From: an uncultured Lysobacteraceae bacterium
GTDB lineage: Bacteria > Pseudomonadota > Gammaproteobacteria > Xanthomonadales > Xanthomonadaceae
DNA length: 13,556 nucleotides
Assembly (NCBI GenBank): GCA_946480825.1
Contig: CAMLLG010000090.1
Location: 1-13,556 of the forward strand
Direction of reading: 5' to 3'
Within the stretch, counting starts at the first letter, position 1. Every line of letters starts with the position of its first letter. The position numbers and the translations under genes were made by a program. The notes below the pieces were generated by a model. That model was not told the origin of the DNA. It was given only the letters and a program-made list of their open reading frames with translations, and did no database searches. This document shows positions 7,613 to 13,556 of the stretch, piece by piece.

Positions 7613-7708
7613 TTATGCCTGGTCGCCGTTTCGCCTCGCGCGCACGGTGTTTCCGCAATTATTGTTGCGGTTGTTCGCGCGATTGCGGTTGGAGCGACGG
7701 CGGGTCAT
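7613..7708 (-). CDS. Asn-rich leader peptide of asnB (putative attenuation leader)
   Basis: A 31-codon ORF, ATG at 7708-7706 and TAA at 7615-7613. It begins MTRRRSNRNRANNRNNNCGN and ends RRNGDQA. Nine of 31 residues are Asn (7, 9, 12, 13, 15, 16, 17, 20, 27), with seven Asn in residues 7-17, including AAC-AAT-AAT in a row. Asn is an uncommon residue in the GC-rich genes around it. The ORF is bounded upstream by an in-frame TAG and ends 97 nt before asnB. Leader peptides rich in the product amino acid are the sensor in trp, his, leu and thr attenuators; by analogy ribosomes would stall here when charged Asn-tRNA is scarce. There is no clear Shine-Dalgarno, but a promoter is placed to give a leaderless transcript starting at this ATG. 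Function is inferred from composition and position. Confidence 0.75.
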   Translation of the reverse strand: MTRRRSNRNRANNRNNNCGNTVRARRNGDQA

Positions 7709-7714
7709 GGCCCA

Positions 7715-7744
7715 ACCCTAACCCGGATTCGACGGCATTTGCAA
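7715..7744 (-). promoter_or_regulatory. Candidate asnB promoter giving a leaderless leader-peptide transcript
   Basis: On the - strand, TTGCAA (7744-7739), 18-nt spacer, TAGGGT (7720-7715). This fits the Xanthomonas pattern TTGNNN-N18/19-TANNNT, though it is a weak match to the E. coli sigma-70 -10. Six bases then separate the -10 from the ATG at 7708, so transcription would begin at or near the A of the leader start codon. Loose consensus means chance matches are common in any intergenic region. Confidence 0.45.
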
Positions 7745-7767
7745 GCAGGTCGCGGTCCCCGCCATGA

Positions 7768-7790
7768 CCCTCACCGCATGCGGGAGAGGG
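7768..7790. repeat. Imperfect palindrome downstream of dapE
   Basis: CCCTC (7768-7772) pairs with GAGGG (7786-7790), around a central CCGCATGCGG. It lies 75 nt past the dapE stop and upstream of the asnB promoter. It resembles the CCCTCTCCCGC...GCGGGAGAGGG-type intergenic palindromes common in Xanthomonads. It may help end dapE transcription, but there is no T-run. The rest of the 7745-7865 stretch holds only a 6-bp stem TCGACT/AGTCGA just past dapE. Confidence 0.45.
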
Positions 7791-7865
7791 AGATTCGCGC
7801 ACGGCGAAATGCAGGCGATGAAGCAGCGGCTCGACTTTCGACAGTCGAAGACCGATCAGCCCCCT

Positions 7866-9008
7866 CTACCGGGGGACCAGCATCCGTTCGATGATCGCGA
7901 CATACAGATCGGGCAGTCGTTCGAGGTCGGCCACCGACACGTGCTCGTCGACCTTGTGGATGCTGGCGTTGATCGGGCCGATCTCGACGCACTGCGCGCC
8001 GAGCGGCGCGATGAAACGCGCGTCCGAGGTGCCGCCCGCGGTGTTCTCTTCCGGGGGCGCGCCGGCGAACGCGGTCAACACGTCGCGCGCGGCCGCGCGC
8101 AGCGGGCCTTCCGGGGTGTAGAACGGTTCGCCGCCGCGATGCCAGCGGATGTCGTACGCCAGACCGTGCGCGCGCAGGATCGCCTCGCATTCGCTTTCCA
8201 GCCGCTCGGCGCGCCAGGTCGGATTGAAGCGCAGATTGAACAGCACCTGCAGCTCGCCCGGAATCACGTTGTTGGCGCCGGTGCCGGCATGGACGTTGCT
8301 GATCTGCAGGCTGGTCGGCGGAAAATTCTCGTAGCCCTCGTCCCAGCGACGCGCGGCGAGTGCGGTCAGCGCCGGCAATGCCTGATGGATCGGATTGCGC
8401 GCTTTCTCCGGATAGGCCACATGCCCCTGGACGCCCTTCACCGTGAGCGTCGCCGAGAGCGTGCCGCGCCGGCCGACCCGCAACAGGTCGCCGAGCGCGG
8501 CCTTCGACGACGGCTCGCCGGTGATGCACCAGTCGATGCGCTGGCCGCGCTCGCGGAAGACGTTCGCGACCTTCGGTACGCCGTCGATGGCGTCGCCCTC
8601 TTCGTCCGAAGTCAGCAACAGGCCGACGGTGCCGGCGTGATCCGGATGCGCGGCGACGAAGCGCTCCAGCGCGATCACGAACGCGGCGACGCTGCCCTTC
8701 ATGTCGGCCGCGCCGCGACCGTAGAGCTGACCGTCGCGCACGGTGGGCACGAAGGGATCGCTGGTCCACTGCTCGACCGGCCCCGGCGGCACGACATCGG
8801 TGTGGCCCAGCAGCATCAGCACGGGACCATCGCCCGCCGGCCCCGCATGCGTGGCCCAGAGATTGTCTGTCTGGCCGAAGCGCAGATGTTCGCAGCGGAA
8901 ACCCGCGCGTTCGAGCCGCGCGGCGATCAACGCCTGGCAACCGGCGTCCTCGGCGGTGATCGAACGACGCGCGACCAGATCGCAGGTGAGATCGAACACT
9001 TCAGACAT
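7866..9008 (-). CDS. dapE: Succinyl-diaminopimelate desuccinylase
   Basis: A 380-residue di-zinc M20-family hydrolase converting N-succinyl-LL-2,6-diaminopimelate to LL-diaminopimelate and succinate, for lysine and peptidoglycan synthesis. Metal and catalytic residues known from Haemophilus DapE are all present with a constant offset of two: H69 ([11 protein letters not shown]), D102 ([10 protein letters not shown]), catalytic E136 and metal E137 (TSDEEGD), E165 (CITGEPSS) and H351 (ASIHKVDEH). The start at [12 protein letters not shown] overlaps the yffB stop by one base (TGATG); the reading frame stays open about 75 codons further upstream, but that stretch is yffB coding sequence in another frame. 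The stop is TAG. It is the last gene of the tight dap segment; asnB follows after about 350 nt with its own leader. Confidence 0.97.
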   Translation of the reverse strand: MSEVFDLTCDLVARRSITAEDAGCQALIAARLERAGFRCEHLRFGQTDNLWATHAGPAGDGPVLMLLGHTDVVPPGPVEQWTSDPFVPTVRDGQLYGRGAADMKGSVAAFVIALERFVAAHPDHAGTVGLLLTSDEEGDAIDGVPKVANVFRERGQRIDWCITGEPSSKAALGDLLRVGRRGTLSATLTVKGVQGHVAYPEKARNPIHQALPALTALAARRWDEGYENFPPTSLQISNVHAGTGANNVIPGELQVLFNLRFNPTWRAERLESECEAILRAHGLAYDIRWHRGGEPFYTPEGPLRAAARDVLTAFAGAPPEENTAGGTSDARFIAPLGAQCVEIGPINASIHKVDEHVSVADLERLPDLYVAIIERMLVPR

Positions 9009-9364
9009 CAGCCGACTCCGAAGCGCTTCTTGAAGCCGTTGTCGCTGAAACCCTGGCTGACGACACCGTCGGACGTGACGATCACGGGGCGGCGAATCAA
9101 CTGCGGATATTCCTTCAACAGCAGTTTCCACTCGGCGTCGGAACCCGGCGTCTTGCGGTTGTCGGGCAACTGCCGCCAAGTGGTCGAGGATTTGTTGATC
9201 ATCGCCTCCCAGCCGCCCAGCGCATCCTTCCACGCGACCAGCGTCTCCGGCGATTGCCGCTGATCGCGGTAATCGACGAACGCGTGCGTGATCTCGAAGC
9301 GCTTCAGCCAGTTCCGCGCTTTCTTGCAGGTATCGCAGTTGTTGAGGCCGTAGAGCGTCGTCAT
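9008..9364 (-). CDS. yffB: ArsC/Spx-family thioredoxin-fold protein YffB
   Basis: A 118-residue small thioredoxin-fold protein of the ArsC/Spx family, closest in pattern to E. coli YffB ([39 protein letters not shown]). A CxxC pair sits at C10 and C13; E. coli YffB has Ile at the second position as I recall, so this protein keeps a potential disulfide. True arsenate reductases differ in the residues after the first Cys, so arsenate reduction is not supported. The cellular role is unknown; a thiol-linked or regulatory function is possible. yffB is also next to dapE in E. coli. Its stop overlaps the dapE start by one base, so it is probably co-translated with dapE. A weak GGGAAG lies about 9 nt before the ATG. 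Confidence 0.93.
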   Translation of the reverse strand: MTTLYGLNNCDTCKKARNWLKRFEITHAFVDYRDQRQSPETLVAWKDALGGWEAMINKSSTTWRQLPDNRKTPGSDAEWKLLLKEYPQLIRRPVIVTSDGVVSQGFSDNGFKKRFGVG

Positions 9365-9377
9365 ATCGTGCTTCCCG

Positions 9378-9440
9378 TAGAGCGGGCTTCAGCCCGCTGA
9401 ACTTTGCGGTGTATCGAACAGCGGCCTCGAGGCCGCTCTA
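9378..9440. repeat. REP doublet (REPIN/BIME-like) between dapD and yffB
   Basis: Two palindromes, AGCGGGCTTCAGCCCGCT (9381-9398) and AGCGGCCTCGAGGCCGCT (9420-9437), each an 8-bp stem with a 2-nt centre. They are flanked by TAG on the left and CTA on the right, so the whole 63-bp element is itself inverted and could fold into one long hairpin. It fills almost the whole gap between dapD and yffB and may stabilise or partly terminate the dapD transcript. No RAYT transposase is in the window. Confidence 0.8.
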
Positions 9441-9447
9441 GCTTCGC

Positions 9448-10293
9448 TCAATCGGCCAACCCGCGCAGCAGATCGTTGATCGAGGTCTTGCTGCGCGTCT
9501 TCTCGTCGACCTGCTTGACGATCACCGCACAGTACAGCGAATGCGAGCCGTCGGCGGCCGGCAGCTGACCCGAGACCACGACGCTGCCTGGCGGCACGGA
9601 ACCGTAGGAGATCTCGCCGGTGGCGCGGTTGTAGACGCGGGTGCTCTGGCCGAGGAACACGCCCATGCCGATCACGCTGTGATGGCCGACGACGAAACCT
9701 TCGACCACTTCCGAACGCGCACCGATGAAGCAGTGATCTTCGATGATGGTCGGCGAGGCCTGCAGCGGTTCGAGCACGCCGCCGATGCCGGCACCGCCGG
9801 ACAGATGGCAGTGTTTGCCGATCTGCGCGCAACTGCCGACCGTGGCCCAGGTATCGACCATCGTGCCCTCGCCGACGTAGGCGCCGATGTTGACGAAACT
9901 CGGCATCAGCACCACGTCCTTCGCGATATGCGCGCCGCGGCGCGCGATCGCACCCGGCACCACGCGCACGCCGAGACTGCGGAAGCGCGCTTCGTCGAAA
10001 CCTTCGAACCGCGCCGGCACCTTGTCCCAGAACGGCGCCGGCTGCGCATCGATCAGTTGCATCTCCTGGGTGCGGAAGAACAGCAGCACCGCTTTTTTCA
10101 GCCATTCGTTGACGGTCCAGCCGCCGGTGTCGTTCGGCGCGGCGACGCGCAATTCGCCGGATTCGAGGCCGGCGATGGCGCGATCGACCGCGGGACGCAC
10201 ACGCTCGGCGAGCTCATCGGCGACAAGTTCCGCGCGACGCTCCCAGGCGCTGTCGATGATGGACTGGAGTTCGGTGACGGACACGGTGTTCAT
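9448..10293 (-). CDS. dapD: 2,3,4,5-tetrahydropyridine-2,6-dicarboxylate N-succinyltransferase
   Basis: A 281-residue left-handed beta-helix transferase that succinylates tetrahydrodipicolinate, committing the succinylase route to meso-DAP and lysine. Hallmarks are [24 protein letters not shown], the hexapeptide repeats in [18 protein letters not shown] and [42 protein letters not shown] and [16 protein letters not shown]. The start at [10 protein letters not shown] matches the family N-terminus. A longer in-frame version begins at 10338, where its ATG overlaps the glnD TGA (TGATG), adding 15 residues ([15 protein letters not shown]) that do not look family-like. Neither start has a strong Shine-Dalgarno; the shorter one has a distant GAAGAAG. 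The next gene, yffB, is 83 nt away across a REP doublet. Confidence 0.96.
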   Translation of the reverse strand: MNTVSVTELQSIIDSAWERRAELVADELAERVRPAVDRAIAGLESGELRVAAPNDTGGWTVNEWLKKAVLLFFRTQEMQLIDAQPAPFWDKVPARFEGFDEARFRSLGVRVVPGAIARRGAHIAKDVVLMPSFVNIGAYVGEGTMVDTWATVGSCAQIGKHCHLSGGAGIGGVLEPLQASPTIIEDHCFIGARSEVVEGFVVGHHSVIGMGVFLGQSTRVYNRATGEISYGSVPPGSVVVSGQLPAADGSHSLYCAVIVKQVDEKTRSKTSINDLLRGLAD

Positions 10294-10337
10294 GCGGGGG
10301 CGATCTTCTTCGTGGGGCGAGAGGGAACGTGCGGACA

Positions 10338-13025
10338 TCAGGCAGGCGAAGCGGCATCGAGCGCTGCGCGCAGCGCTTCGCGCAGCGCGGCGCTGCCGGC
10401 CTCGTCCAGCGGCCGGTCGTCGGCGTCGGCGATCAGGAACAGATCCTCCGCGCGTTCGCCGAACGTGGCGATGCGCGCGTCGTGGACGCGCACATGCTGC
10501 TGGCGCAGCACGTGGGTGACGTCGGCGAGCAGGCCGGGGCGATCGGTGCAGATCAGGCTCATGCGTGTGCGCTGGCCGTCGGCGGCGGGCTCAAGCCCGA
10601 TCCGCGGCGCGATGCGGAAATGTTTGAGATGCCGCGGCTGGGCGCGCCTCGACGGCAACAGGCGATCGAGATCGCCGGCCAGCGCGCGCTGCAGCGCGGC
10701 CTCGATCTGCGCCGGCGCGGGCGGATTCTGCGGATCGCTCGGCAGCACCTGGAACGTATCGAAAATGCTCGCCTGCGGACCGTCCAGCGCGCGCGCCTGC
10801 TGGATCGCCAGGCCCAGGCGATCCAGCGCGATCACGATCGCGGCGAACAGACCGTCGCGGTCGGGCGTGCGCACGAAGACTTCGTAACCGCTGGCGGCGT
10901 GACCGCTGGCTGCATGACCGCCGGCGTCGCCGCGCAACAGGCGCGCGCCGATCACGGTGGCTGCGCTGTCCGCGCCGTACAGCGCAGCGGCCTGCCATGC
11001 GATCTGGTCGGGCCGGCTGCGCAGGAAATTCTCGTCGGGCATGCGCGCGAACACCGCATCGATGTCGGCATCGGTGAAGCCATCGGCCGCCAGCAGATCG
11101 CGCGCCGCCCGCTGGTTCTCGGCGATGCGCTCGCCGGCCGCGACCGGATGCTCCAGACCACGACGCAGCGCGAAGCGCGTAGCGGTATGCAGGTCGGCCA
11201 GCAGACGATCCTTCCACGCGTTCCAGAGTTTCGGCGATGTACCGGCGATATCGGCGCAGGTCAGCAGATAGAGATGATCGAGACGCTGGCGATCGGCGAC
11301 TTCGGCGGCGAAACGATGGATCACGTCCGGATCGGTGATGTCCTGTTTCTGCGCGGTCACCGACATCAGCAGATGTTTTCGCACCAGCCATTCGACCAGC
11401 GCGGTGTCGGCTTCGGACAGACCGTGCGCCTCGCAGAACGCGCGCGCATCGACCGCGCCGAGTTCGGAATGATCGCCGCCGCGGCCCTTGCCGATGTCGT
11501 GGAACAGCCCGGCGAGCAGCAGCAGTTCCGGCTTGCGCAGCGACGGCCACACGGTATGCGCGTTGGAGAAACGCTCGTCGCCGGTGCCTGACGCGAAAAT
11601 CGCGAGATTGCGCAGCACCGCCAGCGTGTGCTGGTCGACGGTGTACACGTGGAAGAGATCGAACTGCATCCGGCCGGAGACCTGCGCGAAGGCCGGAATC
11701 CAGCGCCCCAGCACCCCCAGCCGCGCCATCCGCTCCAGCACCTTCACCGGCTGCGGCCCGCGCAGCAGCGCCATGAACCGCTCGCGCAGCGCCGGCGCCG
11801 CGTCGTGGTAGGCCGGAATCTTCGGCAGCGTTTCGGCCAATGCCCATGCGGTCATCGAATGCAGGCCGCGGCTTTCCGGATGCGCCGCCCATACCCCGAA
11901 CAGCTCGAAGACTTCGGCAGCGCCCCGATGCAGCCAGGCGCGGTCGCGCGCGGCGACATAGCTGCGGCGCAATTCGAAGCGCTCGTCCAGCGGCAACGTT
12001 TCGCCCGCGCCTTCCAGTTGTTCTTCGAACCGCTGCAGCAGACGATCGTTGATCCGCAGCACCCGCCCGGCGCTGCGGTAGAAGCCCTGCATCATCTGTT
12101 CGACCGCGAGGCTGTCGGCGTCGTCGGTATGGCCGAGGCGCGTGGCCAACGGCTTCTGGTAATCGAAACGCAGCCGCTCCTCGCGCCGGCCCGCCACCAG
12201 GTGCAGGCCGAAGCGCAGCCGCGACAGCGCCTTGCGTTCGCGCTCCAGGGTGTCGAATTCCACCGCGCCGATCTGGCCGAACGCGAGCATCGATTCGAGA
12301 TTGCCGCTGCCGAGCAGCCGCTGCGCCATCCAGCGCAGCGTCTGGATGTCGCGCAGGCCGCCCGGGCCGTCCTTGAGATTGGGTTCGAGATTGTCGGCGG
12401 TATCGCCGAAGCGCGCGTGGCGTTGCCGCTGTTCTTCGACCTTGATCCGGAAGAACTCGCGCGCCGGCCAGACCCGATCCGGCGCGATCGCCTCGCGCAG
12501 GGCGCGACGCGCGGCGTCGTCGGCGATCAGGCCGCGCCATTCCATCAGTGCGGTCAGCACGGTCTGATCGGCGGCGGCTTCGCTGCATTGCGCCGGCGAG
12601 CGCACCGCCTGGCTGGCCTGCAGACCCGCATCCCACAGCAACGCGAGAAATCGCGACAGCGCATCGCGATGCGCCTGCTGCGCGGCGTCTTCGCCCAGCA
12701 CCAGCAGATCGATGTCCGACTGCGGAAACAACTCGCCGCGCCCGTAACCGCCCACCGCGAACAGGGCGAGTCCGGCATCGCCGGGAACGCAGAGCGCCCA
12801 GGCCGCGCGGATCGCATCGTCGACCGCAGCGGCGCGGCCGGCGACCAGCGCATCGACATCGTCGCCACGATCGAAACGCGCGGCGAGTCCGGCGTCGACG
12901 TGCGCCAGCGTGGCGCGCAGCGCGGCGGCACGGGCACCGTCGTTGTCCGGCATCGCGTCGGACGCCGCATCCGACGCGAAAGACGCCGAACGGCCGTCCG
13001 CGGGAGGCTGGGCCGCGACGCTCAT
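10338..13025 (-). CDS. glnD: Bifunctional [protein-PII] uridylyltransferase/uridylyl-removing enzyme
   Basis: An 895-residue sensor of glutamine that uridylylates PII (GlnB/GlnK) when nitrogen is short and removes UMP when glutamine is plentiful. Domains in order: nucleotidyltransferase with [15 protein letters not shown] at residues 92-106 (metal-binding D104 and D106); the GlnD helical region ([15 protein letters not shown]); an HD hydrolase domain with [18 protein letters not shown] (H509-D510); and two C-terminal ACT domains ([14 protein letters not shown] and [15 protein letters not shown]) that bind glutamine. Length agrees with the E. coli enzyme. The Ala- and Asp-rich N-terminal 25 residues are unconserved in type. 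It starts 4 nt after the map stop, and its stop overlaps the upstream candidate dapD ATG, giving a map-glnD-dapD operon order shared with E. coli. Confidence 0.98.
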   Translation of the reverse strand: MSVAAQPPADGRSASFASDAASDAMPDNDGARAAALRATLAHVDAGLAARFDRGDDVDALVAGRAAAVDDAIRAAWALCVPGDAGLALFAVGGYGRGELFPQSDIDLLVLGEDAAQQAHRDALSRFLALLWDAGLQASQAVRSPAQCSEAAADQTVLTALMEWRGLIADDAARRALREAIAPDRVWPAREFFRIKVEEQRQRHARFGDTADNLEPNLKDGPGGLRDIQTLRWMAQRLLGSGNLESMLAFGQIGAVEFDTLERERKALSRLRFGLHLVAGRREERLRFDYQKPLATRLGHTDDADSLAVEQMMQGFYRSAGRVLRINDRLLQRFEEQLEGAGETLPLDERFELRRSYVAARDRAWLHRGAAEVFELFGVWAAHPESRGLHSMTAWALAETLPKIPAYHDAAPALRERFMALLRGPQPVKVLERMARLGVLGRWIPAFAQVSGRMQFDLFHVYTVDQHTLAVLRNLAIFASGTGDERFSNAHTVWPSLRKPELLLLAGLFHDIGKGRGGDHSELGAVDARAFCEAHGLSEADTALVEWLVRKHLLMSVTAQKQDITDPDVIHRFAAEVADRQRLDHLYLLTCADIAGTSPKLWNAWKDRLLADLHTATRFALRRGLEHPVAAGERIAENQRAARDLLAADGFTDADIDAVFARMPDENFLRSRPDQIAWQAAALYGADSAATVIGARLLRGDAGGHAASGHAASGYEVFVRTPDRDGLFAAIVIALDRLGLAIQQARALDGPQASIFDTFQVLPSDPQNPPAPAQIEAALQRALAGDLDRLLPSRRAQPRHLKHFRIAPRIGLEPAADGQRTRMSLICTDRPGLLADVTHVLRQQHVRVHDARIATFGERAEDLFLIADADDRPLDEAGSAALREALRAALDAASPA
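10887..10916. repeat. In-frame 15-bp duplication inside glnD
   Basis: ACCGCTGGCGGCGTG (10887-10901) is followed by ACCGCTGGCTGCATG (10902-10916), two mismatches. It encodes HAASG repeated twice, in the linker just before the first ACT domain. It keeps the frame and probably reflects slippage in a linker tolerant of length change. Confidence 0.7.
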
Positions 13026-13029
13026 GGGA

Positions 13030-13556
13030 TCAGAGATCGTTGTCGTCGCCGGGCAGGCGAGTCAGGATCTCGACGCCGGTTTCGGTCACGGCGATGGTGT
13101 GTTCCCACTGCGCCGAAAGCTTGCGGTCCTTGGTGACCACGGTCCAGCCGTCGGGCATCAACCGGGTGTGGCGGGTGCCTTCGTTGATCATCGGCTCGAT
13201 CGTGAAGGTCATGCCCGGCTTCAGCACGATGCCGTCGCTGTGCGGCGTGTAGTAATGCAGCACCTGCGGATCTTCGTGGTAGATGCGGCCGATGCCGTGG
13301 CCGCAGTACTCGCGCACCACCGAGAAACGTTCGGCTTCGGCGTAGGTCTGGATCGCGCGGCCGACATCGCCCAGAGTCGCGCCCGGCTTCACCGTGCGGA
13401 TCCCGCGGAACATCGCCTCGCGGGTCACTTCGACCAGGCGTTTCGCCATCACCGAGGGCGTGCCGACGAAATACATGCGGCTGGTATCGCCGTGCCAGCC
13501 ATCCTTGATGACGGTGACGTCGATGTTGATGATGTCGCCGTCCTTCAGCACCTTGG
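13030..13556 (-). CDS. map: Type I methionine aminopeptidase, 3' part; 5' end outside window
   Basis: MetAP removes the initiator Met from nascent proteins at the ribosome. The frame runs to the window edge, leaving 175 complete C-terminal codons. All five metal ligands of the family are visible: two Asp in NIDVTV and HGDTSRM, His in CGHGIGRIYHEDP, Glu in FTIEPMI and Glu in SAQWEHTIAVT. The N-terminal third, including the substrate His, is upstream. The C-terminus is short after the last strand (TRLPGDDNDL), as in bacterial type I enzymes. The stop is 4 nt before glnD, so they are likely co-transcribed. Confidence 0.97.
   Translation of the reverse strand, partial: KVLKDGDIINIDVTVIKDGWHGDTSRMYFVGTPSVMAKRLVEVTREAMFRGIRTVKPGATLGDVGRAIQTYAEAERFSVVREYCGHGIGRIYHEDPQVLHYYTPHSDGIVLKPGMTFTIEPMINEGTRHTRLMPDGWTVVTKDRKLSAQWEHTIAVTETGVEILTRLPGDDNDL

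Noticed and set aside
4318..7767. A very long open frame on the + strand (over 1100 codons) running across the acylase, the repeat junction and asnB.
   Set aside because: It is antisense to asnB and out of frame with the acylase, is extremely Arg/Ala/Gly rich, and has no family motifs. GC-rich codon bias opens shadow frames like this throughout the window.
7829..7848. A 6-bp stem TCGACT/AGTCGA just past dapE as a terminator.
   Set aside because: The stem is short and there is no T-run in the direction of dapE transcription.
9008..9233. An extended N-terminus for dapE beginning at 9233.
   Set aside because: The extra 75 residues are the yffB gene read in another frame, and the MSEVFDL start aligns the zinc ligands with known DapE numbering.
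9008..9364. Calling the small ArsC-family gene an arsenate reductase.
   Set aside because: The sequence follows YffB motifs rather than ArsC ones, and there are no arsenic genes nearby.
11628..13136. A 502-codon + strand frame opposite glnD.
   Set aside because: It is a shadow of the glnD and map coding strands, with no recognisable domains, and glnD is full length and intact on the other strand.

Overview
The window is GC-rich, densely coded bacterial chromosome. Gene content and order (parC; map-glnD-dapD-yffB-dapE; asnB) and the short palindromic repeats between genes point to a gammaproteobacterium, most likely of the Xanthomonadaceae/Lysobacteraceae (Xanthomonas, Lysobacter, Luteimonas and relatives). 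That placement rests on family knowledge and style; no database was searched. I see no phage, plasmid, transposase, CRISPR, tRNA or rRNA genes.

Left half (1-5653, + strand): the 3' part of parC (topoisomerase IV subunit A), then tpm (thiopurine-type S-methyltransferase) overlapping it by 1 nt, then an unnamed zinc-binding-type SAM methyltransferase overlapping tpm by 4 nt, then after 46 nt a membrane-anchored penicillin-acylase-family Ntn hydrolase. The overlaps suggest one transcription unit.

Middle (5654-5799): a convergent junction holding a perfect 26-bp inverted repeat and four 18-bp tandem units. Each arm also contains a small GC hairpin followed by a T-run pointing away from the neighbouring gene, so the element looks like a bidirectional terminator built from a REP-like repeat.

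Right half (13556-5800, - strand): the 3' part of map (methionine aminopeptidase), glnD (PII uridylyltransferase), dapD, yffB (ArsC/Spx-like), dapE, then after about 350 nt asnB (glutamine-hydrolysing asparagine synthetase). map-glnD-dapD and yffB-dapE are tightly spaced. An 83-bp gap with a REP doublet separates dapD from yffB. Functionally this is an aspartate/nitrogen cluster: GlnD senses glutamine and signals through PII, DapD and DapE form the succinylase branch from aspartate to lysine and peptidoglycan, and AsnB turns aspartate plus glutamine into asparagine.

The most interesting find lies in the dapE-asnB gap. On the asnB strand a 31-codon ORF (7708 down to 7613) has nine Asn codons, seven of them within eleven residues. 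It is followed by two mutually exclusive 11-bp hairpins and then the asnB ribosome binding site. A Xanthomonas-style promoter is placed so that the transcript would start at the leader's own ATG. This is the architecture of ribosome-mediated attenuation, here apparently sensing Asn-tRNA to control asparagine synthetase.
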